Shown: positions 11,407 through 24,985 of the stretch, piece by piece
Numbering within the stretch: the stretch's first letter is position 1
How the letters are laid out: every line of letters starts with the position of its first letter
Source: Otis tarda
Taxonomy: Eukaryota > Chordata > Aves > Otidiformes > Otididae
Length of the DNA stretch: 64,000 nt
Reading direction: 5' to 3'
Assembly (NCBI GenBank): GCA_026413225.1
Contig: CM048552.1
Location: 168,280,053-168,344,052, forward strand
The notes under the pieces: generated by a model
Seen by the model: only the letters and a program-made list of their open reading frames with translations
Told to the model about the DNA's origin: nothing
The model's database searches: none
Made by a program: the position numbers and the translations under genes

Positions 11407-14400
11407 GGTCAGTATTAGGAAAGCAGAAAAAATATTTTTGTCTAATCTGTTTTGATGGCAACCTCAGGGCTAAATTGTGGGATCATATCATTGGGTAAAA
11501 CTTAAGAATCTGGTGTTTATGTTCATGTTAGTTAGCTCAGACATACTCAAACATCCAGCAGAGCTCTAGTAAAAATTACCTACATAACTGTCATTAAATG
11601 ATCATAGTTCCAGTGTAATCTACCCACTTTTTTATCTTAAAAAAAAAAAATTTCCTTTATTATTTCAGCCTACAGACAAAGGGAATCCACATCTCTTTGT
11701 GGATAACAATGTTAAAATACGAAAATTCTGATTTGAACATTTCTAGACTTTTTTTGATCAATATAGCAAAACTGTGTTGAGGTAAAAAAAATTGCTTTCC
11801 TCATCCATCCAAATCATTCATATAGTTAGAAACACTTCTACAGTCTTAAATGTCCACTCAGAACTGATCTTGCAAGAGTAAGTGTAGAGCCGCAGTGTGG
11901 AGTATAGGCTAAGATGTTAAGAATTAGCCCTGTCACTATGTGAGTCTCTAATCCTCCAGCTGTGCATGTATGTATTAACTCCAGCAGAACTCTGGGCAGG
12001 TGCAGGAATGTATCTACATAGCCCATGGAATATTCAGACTCTACATTTAACCACCTCTCAACACAGCTTTCACTTAAACTAAACTGTTACATTTCAGAAT
12101 TTCTTTTTTGCACTGAGGAGAGAAAAAAAATGTATAAAAATTAGAATCTACTCATAAAACTTATCCCATTTAAGCTCTGAATTTCTAAGAGCTCATTAGA
12201 AAATAAATCACATTTATTTTAAATGCATGCTTGTCTATGCCTGTGCAGTAAAATGCAAGACCAGTTTATGATATACAAGAGATATGTGCTGTGTCCATTT
12301 TTATTTTATTGTTCAAAGAAATTTGAGTTTTTTGTTTCAGCTGATAAATTAAATAAATGTCCAGGAATCTTATACAATAGTGCTCTAGCAGCAGCTGGGA
12401 CATTCAGTCATCTATAAAATGAATAATATTTTGTTTTTCATTTTTATTCATCTCTTTCAAAAAACATCTAGCCTGCAGATCATTAAATGTGTTGCTTTTT
12501 TTTTTTTTGTAATACTGTATTAATTACTAAATTGGAAATTGGTGTATTTAGCAGATAGTATCACTGTGTCAGGATATTGTCAGAAAATATTTCTCTCTTG
12601 CTATTACAGAAACACCAAATCTGTTGCAATGATCCTGGCTACATAGGACAAGATTCTGTTTATTTTCAGAAGAGAAGTATTAAATGTGTAGCAATGTTAC
12701 AATACAAAACTTTACTTAATTATACCTACACTATTTATGATCTGTTGTATTTGGGAAATTGTGGAGTAAGATACGATCCTCTGTGTGCAAGTGCAAAAAA
12801 AAAAATCTATTTCTGATTGGATTAAATAACACATCTATTTGAACTGTCCCCTCTCTCTCACTAGGCTGGTGATGAAGAGTGGAACTGGCTTGATATAAAG
12901 CATTAGAGACATGAGGAAAATTAAGGTAATAGTGTCCTCTAAGTTGTTTGTAAAGATACTAGATAAGTTACAATAATAATAAAACAAAATCACAGCACAT
13001 TCTTATCTTTACAACAGAAGAATAGTCACTATTAATTTAATGGATCTCCTTCCACGCCTAAAGGACACAAGCATAATGATGTGCAAACTCTTAGAAACAA
13101 AAGCTCATGTACTTTTCTCTGTTTTCACTGTTCAAGCAATTTCATCCTTGATATCACATTCATATTTTACATAAACCACACAGCACTAACAATTGCCTTT
13201 CCATATCATCTCAATGGGTTTATTACCAAAGGAAGAGTGGTTGCATCAGTATGATAAACTGTCAATGATCCCACGCCCTGCTGGACAGCTCCAAATTAAT
13301 CATATCGTTTATTACAAAACCAGCATTTCCCTTCTTTTCCAGATGATAGTGATTATAGTCAGCCATGGAAAAGTTTCTCCAGATGAGGTGCCTGAAGGAG
13401 AGCACTAATCTGACTCTTCTGAAAGAGCAATGCTTTCCTTTCCCAGAGGCTACAAAATGCCATAAAAGAATGTTCTCCTTGGCTTACCCCCATTTTTCTC
13501 CCTCAAGATACACTTCTCAATGAATTGAACAGATTCAGAGCCTCAAGTGCAGAGTTTAACTCCTGCATATCTGAGGTGAAGAGGGTACAACCTGATTAGC
13601 TTGACTTTCCTTCAAATCTCTTTGTTCTTTTCCATCTCACATAGAAAAGGCAAAGAAAGGAACAGAAGGAGAAAGGGGAACACACAAGGAGCCATGAGTG
13701 GGTAATCTACTTCTTCAAAATTGTCCATTTTCTAAAGTACTTAATCCATGAAGTGACACAGAATAAGACAAGAAGGAAAGACTTTTCAGGAGGGATAACC
13801 TACAATGTGGTTATAGAAGGCCAAGAGGTGCGCTAAGCTTACTGGTGGTCCTTGAATTATGACTGACAGAAACATGGGATAAATGGTTAGGATACATCTA
13901 CAGAAAAGTCAAGTGTTTACTATTCAAGAGCCACTATACTCATTCTTGCCAATAATAAGGAGAGGAAAAAAAAACCAAAAACATACCAAAACCAAAACAA
14001 AATCAACAAACCCATGGAAGAATCTGGGTTCTCCCAACATCTAACACTCAATTTCCTCTAAGGAAAAGAGGGAAGGGTTAGACATCAGTGCAGCACATAG
14101 TGCCTTGACCTTTTCAGAGCAATCTGCCTTGAGATTCATAAGTAACAAAAGAGACAAAGATGGAACTGTACGGCATACGTGTCACTGAGTTCAGTGATGT
14201 TTGCTGTTCTTACAAAGGACATTGAAATAATCTCAAAAATAGCGTGAGTTTAGGCTGCACTAGATATTTTGAATTTCAGCAAAAGATAGACTTGAACCAA
14301 TAGAGTCTGACACAAAGGCAATATACACATATATTCTCTTGCTCACTTCATAACTGGGCATGAATCTCTTTAGAGACAGAGAGTAGTCTGCTCAATAAGG

Positions 14401-17400
14401 AGGCAAATCTCCATCACTGATGATACAATTAAAAAGGTCATTAAGATTTTCTTCTTTTCTATGCTTTAATACATAAAGGAATTCTTTACAAAGTGGGGAC
14501 TATTCTCAAAAACCAAAGGTATAAATTGAAGAAACGTTTTCTTTGTTCTGAGGATGGAATGGATCTTCTTACTTCTTCTTTCTGGTATCTAAACCTGTTT
14601 TGTTTCTCATTACAAACTACAGGAACAATCTTATTCTATATAAGTATATATCAGTATTCAATAAACAAATCAATGCAACAGACATATGTTATTCCTCAAA
14701 ACTAGCAAAAATATAAACATCTGCTCTAAATCCCCAAATGAAATGTGTTTTCCTTGGAGACATTTAAGTTTTCATTTCCTGATATATCATCTTTCGTGTC
14801 TCAGACTTCTTATGGGAAATCCTGAAGCCATTATTCTGGATAAGTATAAATAAATGTAAGAACTCCAAATCAATTAGGGAAAAAAAAAAAAAGGAAAAAA
14901 AAAACAAACCCTGATTAAATTGTTCTGAATATACACAGACCATGTAATTACAGCTAGCTAAAACATAGTTAAAAATATAGATTACAGGTGTGGGTTTTTT
15001 TTTTCTCCAAATATGTGTTACGTAGTCTTTGTATTTGCACTGTTATCTTTTTATCTTTTTATTTGGAGGATTAGTGAAGATGAGTAAGGACTAGATAAAA
15101 CAGGTTTCTGCTGTTTTGAACATAGACTTGAATATCTTGATGTAAATTTATATAATGGAACTATTATACAGGGTTAGGGCATCATATAGTTTGAATTTAA
15201 AATCGATGTATTATTAAGGATCAGAAGGCACTAAGGATGTAATTTCTTATCAGCAAATGTTAGAGTGTAACTATTAAACAATTGACTTTGGAATGGTGGG
15301 CAAAACCAGTTTGAAAAAACTGTTCTGTAGCTTTCCCCAAGTAAGTGTCTTTGACACTGTGATCTTTAATTATGTCGTTTAAACCACCTTTCCTTGGAAA
15401 CTTACGTAAGGACTGAAAAGAAGCAAGACTGAAGATATTGGCCAGAGATCTCACACCAAAGTAAATACAAGCAGATCTGAATACACAGTTTTCTCAGAAG
15501 GATTTGACCTGGAAGGATATATACTAATTGAAGTTGGCTTTATGACTCATCACGTGGATAATTTACCCTTTTGCAACTCAGGATTTTGTAAGATGCAAGC
15601 AGATTCTACTGTGCCACTAATCCTGTTCAAAATACACATAAAGCCATCAAACAAAAAGTAACATAGGATGGAATTCCAATGTTCAAGACAGTTGGCAATT
15701 TTGTTATTGATTTCAGTGTAGCTAAAATGTGCTGAGCATCTTTACTGCTTTCTGATATATACTAATAACTGACATGCTGAGTATGTTTCTATATACACCA
15801 TGATGTTTAACAGTACTTCCTTCCTACAACACTAAAGTATATAGAGTATATATAATCAAAATGACAATTAAAATGAGTACTGGAGAGGGAGAGTTGAATA
15901 TCAGCTGCTTAATTTAGGTAAGCCTGAAATTAAATCAGTTGGAAGAGCTTGACAAGATTTGTCCATATTCACAACCATACGATTACACTGGTCATTTATA
16001 ACATTGTCTTTCAGTACTGGATCCCGAGCTGGTTTTCTGATGTAAAAACCGAAGGGCTTCCTTGTATGTTACTGAAAGTAATGCCATGAATTTTCCTAGT
16101 ACACTCACTCCAATTCTGTAGCTTAATATTAAATACAAAATTCATTACAAGACTCTCTAGAAACAGAATCTAGATGTTTGTACTTCAGCTTTTGCAAATC
16201 AACATGGTTACAGATATTTAATCTGTGGGTGGATTTCAAGGTGTTGGTTTAAAAAATTAATTACATTTAAAAGAATAAGACAAATCTTATTCTTACCATA
16301 AAAAAAAATAAAGCAGAGTTTATACTTATGTTTGTATTTTAAGAATACTGGCAGCTGTACATTTTTTGTGGTCCATGTAACACATTGAAGGATTTGAAAA
16401 TTGTTGTTTCTTTTTCATTAAAGTTGTTTGCTTAGAGTACCATTAGAACACTACTTAGAATATCTAGGGTTTTTTTGATCCAGCTGAGATCAGTGTAATT
16501 AAAACTGTAAATTTGTAAATACCCATCCACTTACATTAGAATCTGCATGCTACACTGAGTTTTAAACATGAATTCTGTAAAGGCTTTGTTCCAGCTTCCT
16601 TGAGCTAACAGGGTCAAATTCTGCTTAAGATGTACATCTGGCCCCTGTTGCTGAAACAGGACATACTGTATTTTACAAAAAAAAAGCACCAAAGATCAGC
16701 CAAGGGATCTTTTATGTGTTTTACAAATGCATTTACACAGCGTGCAGCTGCTGTGGTATTCTTCCAAGGTGCTCCCCTTATTTGTGCCTCTGCTTCTCCC
16801 AGTATTGCAAGCTGAAATTATTCCATTGCTAATTCCAGATTATATCATTATTGAATACTAGTTCTTAAGTAGGAGAGCAAGAATGTCTGGGAGTAACATC
16901 AGTATTTCAGTATCCAGGAAACAAAGGCAACAAAATTTTAAAAGTCATAGATTTCTACTTATTTTTAATCTTCCTGAATAAGTTCTAATACTTTGATTTG
17001 TCAAAAGAAAGCAAAACTAAACTCAGATATATTCTATTTGACACAATTTATCCTCCTTGTATATTACAAGTGATGCGCTACAGAATTTGAAACAACAGAG
17101 CTTTTCTGAAGTTCAAAACAGAATAGCAATCTTTTCAAACATGCACTCCAATTATTGCTTCCATATAGCTTTATGTGCTTCTTTTCTTCTTTTGGTCTCT
17201 GAAATCCATAGTACTTGCATGAAGCTGTATCTGTACTAAAGGCAAGTATAGAAAAAAACAATTTTAAGAAATGTCCTTTTTTTTAGGCATACAATAAAAA
17301 AGTAAGCTGTATTTCAGGCTAAGGTCATACTAGCAACAAAAAGAAGAATGGTATAAACAATAAATTAAATTGACTTTGAAAAACTACTACCCAAGTATTT

Positions 17401-17413
17401 TTGCCCCAGCTTG

Positions 17414-17580
17414 TAAAAAAAAAAATATTACTGTATTACATTAATTAATTAAATGAATATACTATTAATATGTAATTACTATATAATTAGTTAATATATA
17501 GTGTTAATAAGGGTAAATATATTTATGGTATTAATATAGTATTTACTATTATAACTGTAAACAATGGTAATATTTAAAGG
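17414..17580. repeat. Extremely AT-rich stretch
   Basis: About 165 bases composed almost wholly of A and T with many TAAT, TTAA and ATATA words but no regular unit. It would unwind easily and could act as a matrix-attachment or origin-type element, though nothing in the sequence proves that. Confidence 0.6.
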
Positions 17581-18760
17581 ATAATTTTCTTCTCTTGAAA
17601 ACTCATACCACTGACCACAGCAATACTTCATTACTTCCACCAGTTTAACTCCGGGCTTCTAGACTGAAGCTTGGTTTGTGTACTGCAGAATCTATTGAAT
17701 TCCATAAAATATATAGAATAAATACCTGTATATTTTTATTTAACATACACACCTATATACCGAATATATTAACATGTACACAGACGTATGCATATATGTC
17801 TGACTAAAAAAAAAAAAATGTGAAGGAGAAATAATAGTAATGCATTGTTAGAATGTCAAGGTTAAAAATAAAGAAGAAACAAATCATCACCATGAAGGAA
17901 AGAGGGCAACAGGATTTAAAGCTATATGGCTGAACAGATCCTGTGGTAAAATAACTCAGCTGCTGTATAAAGGCATGCTAACTTGATAAATGCAGTATAA
18001 AGAACTGGCAATTGTGTAAACTCAACACTACAGGACAGATTCATTAATGTTTTTACATCATATTAAAATCATATGAATCATGAAGTCACCTTAGTTATTC
18101 GGGTTTTTTTTTCCTCTCCGAAGTGACTTAGAAATGCTTTAGGCAGGAGGATGTTCTTCTTATTCTTATTTTTAACGACAAAAATTCTGAACCAACTATA
18201 TCAATGTTCTCACACATTTTAATGCAGCTTGATTTGCTTGAGATTTTTTTTTCTACTGCATCAGTAGTTCTGAATTTTCATATGCCTGTTGAGCAAGTGT
18301 TTTCTGCTCTAATGAAGCATCTGTAAATATTAGTATAAAAAGGCAGTAGCTCTTCCTTATGTCACATGTTATTTCATGTGCTTGTTGTGACTACAGCACA
18401 ACCCTTAGATTTCCAGTCAAGTGAACAAAATATATATGTGCATTTTTTAAACTAGGTAATAACAGCCTGGGACACAGAAGTGGTGCAAATCCATGTGAAG
18501 TCCTCTTCAAGGTGACTATGCCAGTATTTAGCTAGCGAGAGAGAGTTGGGGTTTAACTAAAGGGCAAAACTTCCATATTTTTCTCTTGTCCCATCTTACC
18601 CTCTGAATCCATGCCGTTTCAAAGAAACAGAAGTGCAGAAAGATCAATTGTCTGAGACATGATGAAGAATGTAAGGAACATAACAGATTGGTTAACTGAT
18701 GCCGTTGAGGAGACATTTATTTCCACCTAGCTAAGGTCAGTACAGCCTGTAGAGTGATGG

Positions 18761-18830
18761 GATACAAGTGATACAAGTGATGTGATACAAGTGGTTTCTG
18801 ACAATTCAGAGAATTTCAGAGAATTTTGAT
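18761..18830 (+). repeat. Small tandem repeats
   Basis: Three copies of GATACAAGTG-like units at 18761-18794, then two copies of TTCAGAGAA at about 18808-18827. Confidence 0.8.
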
Positions 18831-19929
18831 GCTGCAACATCAGTCCCTATATCAGGGCTGGACCTTTCCTTCAAAACAAAACAACAACAACAAAAAATAA
18901 TCAAATTATCCTATTTTACTGCACTTAAGCATGTACAGGAAGGGCTTTATGCTAGCATCAGACAAAATTTCATAGCTGTTATATTGGGAATCTCTGGAAG
19001 AGAGGAACTTAGAAATTAAAGGAGGTATAGACAAGGAGGCTTGGTAAACTCCAGGTACATTGGGCAAAACTGACAATAACTCCTAATGGTACAAACTGAG
19101 AAAAAATCCAAAGATACAGTATGTTTTACCTGGATTTATTTCACCAGGAGAAGATAGTCAGAGTTACATATGTAGGTAGGGCAAACAAAAAAACCACTGG
19201 AGTAAATCCCCATTTCCACACAAAATATTTTGAGTAATCAAAGTAAATATCAAGAATACTTTAACATAGTTGCATTGGTCCAACTGAACACAAAGTATAC
19301 TCCAAATACTGATATTTACCCCAGATAGGCATACCGATGCTCTTATACTGTTGGGTGGACTTTTAATGCAGATCTTTGTGCTTAGAAGTGATACTGAATC
19401 TTTAGGCTATTACAGTCTATTGGGACTTTCTCTCTGCTAAGAGATCAGGGCCAGATATCTGCTGACAACATGTTTCACTGCACTCCCTGAACTTTGTCAG
19501 AATTTCTGATGTGCATATTCTAATAAGAGAGTTACATGAGAGACCAAAAAAGAGCTGTAATTTAAAAACAAATAATCATTCATTCCTGTGTTAATCATGG
19601 ACAGTATATATACACATGAAAACTCACAGAAGCCATAAAAAACATTGTTTTTCAAACAATTAAATTCTTTGTACTTTGAGATGTTTACTGCTTATTGTTG
19701 TGACAAATGGACTTGTTATACCAGTTTAAGATCGTATCAGGGAGGTGAACATGAGCTGCTTCCCAAAGAAGAGGGTTTTTTTCGCACATAGGGATAAATT
19801 GGAGCTCAAAATAGGCATAAGCACAACAAAAATAAGTAATGTTCACTCATCTTTTTTCCTGCTTGTTCCAAACTGTTCTGAGAGATTTAATTTCAGAACA
19901 GGAAAAGATTCACTTCGGACTAAATGAAT

Positions 19930-20340
19930 CCCTTTTGGCATTTGAATTCAGCGGCTTAAGCACTTCCTATAATTAAGTCCAAAGAAATACTTATTTTAGG
20001 CTTAAATAAATCCCCTTGGAGCTGTCAATGAATGCTAACTTCTCTGGGCTCCAGAGAGATGCAGGGGTCCAGGGATTTCTCTTAAGTGCCTCATTACCCA
20101 TTAGCTTGCAAAACACATTTATTTTCAATACCTGTAATATGATATTGAGTTTTAAGAGAGTGAAAAAAGTCAGTTGAGAATCCAGCAGGAATGTCCCCTT
20201 ATGAAATTTAATATGAAACTTAACTTCAATCCCAGCTTTTTTCCTGACGGAGTGCAAGTTAACATGAAACACCATACAGGAAGCTTTTTTCTTTCTGCTT
20301 TTTAGGCACCTCATCCCCACCCCCACGTTTGAAAACAATG
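19930..20340. promoter_or_regulatory. Candidate conserved non-coding element
   Basis: The block is moderate in GC and complex in word content. It has homeodomain-like cores (CCATTAGC, ATAATTAAG, TTAAATAAATC) and a TGTCAATGAATG segment resembling TALE-type sites, without simple repeats. It looks like vertebrate developmental enhancer sequence, but conservation cannot be measured here. The 115-codon minus-strand open frame across it (19991-20338) has no recognisable domain. Confidence 0.25.
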
Positions 20341-21244
20341 TACAAAAAGGAACTCTTCTGCTGCCTGCAAGAGGTGTCTAATTACTAGCTGGAAACTCCA
20401 TTCATCACCCAGGTGTTAGAAAACACAGCCCTCTAATAGTAGGCCATTGCACTTCAGTGAACTTGCCCTGCAGGGGATTGGACTGTTCAAGGCCAAGCCT
20501 AGGGAAACCTGTTCACAACCATATGGAGGTCTGTAGTTTTGTTTATAACAGTCCCCCCTTAGTTTCTGTTCTTCCTCTACTATCCCCGCAGAGATTTAAG
20601 GAAAAAAAATATGTGCAGGAAGAAGCAGATGCCTTCAGCCACCTGTCCAGCAATTCTTTTTTGGCATAGAAGGTCATTGTTGGATCTCCTGTGCAAAAGG
20701 AAAACAAAGTATGCATGCATGAGTGGCTATCAAGCATTAATGTAGAAAAGGAACAGAAGAAAAAAAAATCCAAAAATCAATTACAAAATGGGAAGTTTAA
20801 AAGAAAGTTCGAAAGTGACATGACCAAATGAAAAAGGATAGCTGTTTGAGGCAGCATTACAAGTCATCTATTATTTATATTCTCACTCCTAAAGATCAAA
20901 TCTAATTTCCTTTCTTTTTCTTTTCTTTTTTTTTTTTTCTTATTTATTTCAGACTGGAGACTGATGGGATAAACAGACACACCATCTTGTGCACTCAAAT
21001 AGTTGAAGCATCTATGCATAATAGTCATATAAATCCTCATGTTTGTCTTCCTGACATTTCAATTGAATCCTATAGCAGTTCTTAGGGCACTGACAAATAA
21101 AGTTCTTTCACCCAATTGGCCAGAGCTTCGACCTTGCTAGAGTTTAATTTTAGCCAGTTTTAAACATTCTAGTACTCGAATTACACAATGTGTATGCACC
21201 CTGTTGGTGCAAAATACATTGGGTGTATCTGCAATTCAGTTTTA
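20341..21244. other. Unique sequence with a pyrimidine tract
   Basis: No gene. A pyrimidine-rich tract occupies 20908-20950 on the plus strand. A weaker CTCF-like word is on the minus strand at 20426-20439. Confidence 0.5.
20426..20439 (-). promoter_or_regulatory. Weak CTCF-like motif
   Basis: The minus strand reads CTATTAGAGGGCTG, which keeps the TAGAGGGC core but differs from CCASYAGRKGGCRS at three positions. Confidence 0.25.
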
Positions 21245-21470
21245 GGTCAGATCAGGAATGCACTTTTAAAACAAAATCTCCTGATTATGGTGGAGTCACT
21301 CTCCCCACAACATAGTATCAAAGCTAAATGGATTTGTTTTAGCTGAAAGTATAATGGAAGATGTGCTCAAGGAACAAACTCAGTTTCTTCCAGCTGTTAA
21401 TGAATGTTCAGCCCACAGGACCAACCTAGTATTTGTGAAGTGTCCTGAAATGCGTATAGTGTTGGCATAT
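21245..21470 (+). repeat. Old dispersed repeat, copy A
   Basis: It shares a series of blocks, in the same order, with 56915-57140. Examples are TCAGGAATGCA followed by an A-rich run and AATCTCCTGA-TAT, then TGAAA..ACTGGAAGA-like text, then TTCAG-CCA-AGGA followed by CTAG and TGAAGT. The order and spacing argue for common descent. No terminal repeats, A tail or coding are seen, so the class is unknown; an old solo LTR or a LINE 3' fragment are both possible. Confidence 0.45.
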
Positions 21471-24400
21471 CAGGTCCTCAGCACCAGCTGATTCCCTCTG
21501 CAGATCCCCAGTGCTACACTACGTACTAGTGCTGACAAAATGTGTGAGCATCTGCTGAGTAGCAGATACTCCTTAGAGCAATTATCTCTAACTAGTCCTT
21601 CTAGCCCTTGTCTATCTCTGAAGTGACAGATACTCTTTCTGTATCAATTGCTTCAGTTAGTATGAAAAAAGGAAACTGAGCATCACAAAGCAACTCCCTT
21701 TTCCACAAATTAGTAAGAAAATGTTGGTAATTTCAAAAAAGAACTGGTAGAAAAACAGTAAAGTTCTGTACATTAAAGTAAGCTCAAAACTCATACTTAC
21801 AGTGTAAGATACCTTTACTTCATGTTATGTCGACATAGTACAGAAGATTCTGTAGGAATCCAAGTGATTCATATGATTGCTCTTAAATGCCTACCTTAGG
21901 ATGAGATGTATCTGCTGATATATTGCTGAATATATATATATATATATACACACAAACACATCTACTTGCCATATATAAAATATATTCTACATTATACACA
22001 TATAAAGATATATGAATAGTATATAAATATAAATTAGCTGAGGTAAATAGCAAAAATAATACTCATCACCGGTGTAGTTGGAGGACATCCTGATGTGTAC
22101 ACAGATTATTATGTGCATAAAAAGACATGAAGTCTTTTGCTTGTTCTGCAACCTGAACTAAAGATGAGCAACTCAACAACAACCTAGGCAACTATTTTTG
22201 TCTGGTGCTGCTTCTAAGTGAGTATGACTCTTAGCAAAGATCAGATATCTGCATGGAAGTAACATGAGATATATTCATTGTGGCATTATGATGTACTAAT
22301 GTAGCTCAGTGGTATCCAGAACAAATTTCCACTCCCCTGCTATTTCAGACACAGCCTCAAGGAGCAGGAGCCAATTTTCATTCACCCATGTAGAAATTCC
22401 TGAGTTTTCATTTCCTGACAGGGCTCGAAGTACTCTGGGAAGCATTATCTCCTTGAGGTCTCCTAGTAGCACCCTGGCATGAAAGCCCGGAAATGAATAC
22501 GCACAAAAATACTAATACGGTAAAAGTGTATTCTTCTCTTATAATTACTTGCATTAATTGGAAGTACCTCTAATCTAAAGAATAGCTTTTACTTATGTTC
22601 AGATTGAGTCACTGAAGGAAATAAAGAACTGGTCCTGCTTTTCAGAGTATTTGCTAATCTTAACTATTTTCAGTTCCTGCATTTGGAGGTAGACGAAACA
22701 TTATTTTGGTCTCAAATTTATGAAAACTGTGGAATTCTTATATTTAAATTTTTCCATGCATCCAGTCTTTAAAGTATCACAATCACCTCAGAAACATCCA
22801 CTTTTTAATTTCCATCTCTAGATAACAATGTTTTCACCCTGTTCCAGGCTTTACTTTTATTTATTAATCTTTTTAAAGGTACTGATCTCTCTTTTTTTTT
22901 ATGAGATTTGGTATTTACTTTAAAATGTTCCTATATTGAATCAGATTTTTCTGATCCTTTTAGAAAAAAAAATATTAATTCTGAAAACAGAAGTTTTTCA
23001 GAAGTCTAATTTAAAAAAAAAACTCTTGTAAAATATTCTTTTTGCAAGCAAAATTGTTTAATAAATTCATGTGTTTATCTTCATATTTTCCCAGCAACTT
23101 CACCTTACCTTTTAATTTGCTGATGTGTGTGTTTTCTTTTAACCAACTTTCCCAGGCCTCTGCTTCCTCTGCAATGAGAAGCTGTTCCAACTGCATTGTC
23201 TCCAGACTCCCATGTTGACAGAGAATCATTCTTTCAGTTCTCTTGGAAGGACAACCTCCCTTTGAATCATCTGCTGAGGAGATATGCTTATATCTTTTAT
23301 TCCCTTTTCTTCCTTTTTTTCCTCCCTAAAGGAATAAAATGTCCATATGTCTATCAAAAACTGAATGAGTAGCTACTTCTCTCAGATTTTCGTCCATGTT
23401 CTTTACATTTTGCCCATTCCAGAAAAGGAGGCTGAATGGGACTTGCTACATCAACTAACATAAATAATTCATGCCTGAAACATCAAATGATCTTCTCTAG
23501 AACACTGATTATAGTGTCTCTTATCTTACATTTTACTGAGAGAAAGAGGCCCCAAGTACACTATAAATACTACTAAAAATCTATGAAATCTAATGTTTGT
23601 GCACAAGAGGAAAAAACGATAGACAAATAGGATGAGTAAATGATAAAAGGAAAGGGAAAAAAAAAACATCAGGATGAACACTAGGGAATCTAAGATATCT
23701 TTTGAGAAAGCATCTTCAGGTTGGAAGATTTTGAAAGCATATGTAGAAATCTGGAAGCATAACAACTTACCTCACAATAAGTTTTTCAGTGTATTTGAGT
23801 GCTGCAGCAATCCTATACAAACATTACATTATTAGACCACTGCTTGTTCTAGTTACCAACTGAGTATCATAGGCAAATCTGTGGAGCCACTTCTTCAAGC
23901 TATTTATACTTTTAGATTCCATGTTATCCCATAACTCTGAGCTCCACTTTTTTTTTTTTTTTAATTAACACATTACTGAATGCACATTACTGAGTGTCAC
24001 TAGATTCTTATGAGAAAGATTCATAAGAAAATAACATTGCCATGACTTCAGAAATCACCATCTCTGTCTAATTTTGCTCTGGTATGTATATCTATTTCTG
24101 ACAGTGTTCCAGTGATGTAGACTGCACAATACATGTTTAATATGTTCTGTTCTCTTCTTTGCTTCTCTTACCTTTACAAAATTTTCCTGATATCTAACAT
24201 GATTAACTTGCTAAAAAGAGTCCCAAAGAAACAAGAGTAACTTATTACTGCTCTTATCTGTCATAGTTATCTAAAACATATTATTCATTTCCTCTTCAGA
24301 AAATTCTCTTACATATATGAAGGGTATTATCATGACCTCTATAAATCTTCTGTTCTTTAAGGTAAGCAACACAATTTCTTTCATTAATTTATTACACATG

Positions 24401-24749
24401 ACATTTTTCCATACTTGTGGATGTTTTTGTTGCTGTCATTAAGACAGTCTTCATTTAGGCCACATATTAGGACTCTGTGGTACCCAAACTTGAATTCCTG
24501 CTGATACTTTAATATTGCTTAATAAAGCAGATGGGTCATTTACATGTCTTTCAGTCTTAATTCCTATTTAAACACCTCAATTTGATTGTCTTCTTTGTAA
24601 CAATATGGTATAGTGAAACTCTAGTTCCCTTTAATCTCAGAGCCTTTTCTTAAGAATTGCTGTTAAATAGTTTTTCTCATCTACTATTTCTTCATTAATT
24701 ATTCTTACTTTATTATGGGCCTTGTTAAATATCCCTCTCATTTCCTTCT
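21471..24749. other. AT-rich sequence without a gene
   Basis: No gene. It holds a (TA)n/(CA)n microsatellite at 21930-21960 and a 15-base T run at 23948-23962. T-rich sequence at 24280-24749 may be an extension of the old CR1 scrap that follows. Confidence 0.5.
21930..21960 (+). repeat. (TA)n followed by (CA)n microsatellite
   Basis: About ten TA units (21930-21948), then imperfect CA units. Confidence 0.9.
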
Positions 24750-24985
24750 CAGTTAATTTCACTAATAAGTCAAGATCATTTTGTATTCCTGTCCTACTCT
24801 TCAGTTTGATAATTACAGATATTCATGGATCAGTCACTTTAGGATTTTAAAGACCTCTGTTGCATATCACTCATACTGGTGCCTTGCTGAAGATTCCTTG
24901 TCTGTGTAGATTCTTCATATGGAAGTCATTCCATAGCATTGATTAACCAGTTGATCTTCAGTGTGCTGCTTCAACTTCTGCTGTT
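24750..24985 (-). mobile_element. Possible ancient CR1 fragment, minus strand
   Basis: The text ACTAATAAGTCAAGATCATT followed by TTGTATTCCTGTCCTACTCT resembles the complement of old CR1 ORF2, where a similar phrase precedes the segment encoding the FADDTK region. CATTGATTAACCAGTTG near 24940 also resembles a CR1 phrase. It is highly diverged and no open frame survives. Assignment rests on remembered consensus wording and not on an alignment. Confidence 0.35.

Larger units (their letters stand above)
11407..19929. other. Long AT-rich desert without a gene
   Basis: I see no gene or identifiable transposon in these 8.5 kb. Low-complexity content includes A/T runs near 11638-11651, 12497-12508 and 14879-14904, an extremely AT-rich stretch at 17414-17580 and a small tandem repeat at 18761-18794. 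The open frames present (60 to 79 codons) are at chance length for such DNA. Confidence 0.5.

Noticed and set aside
13190..13410. CAG followed by an open stretch as an exon
   Set aside because: No downstream donor of good quality and the peptide matches nothing.
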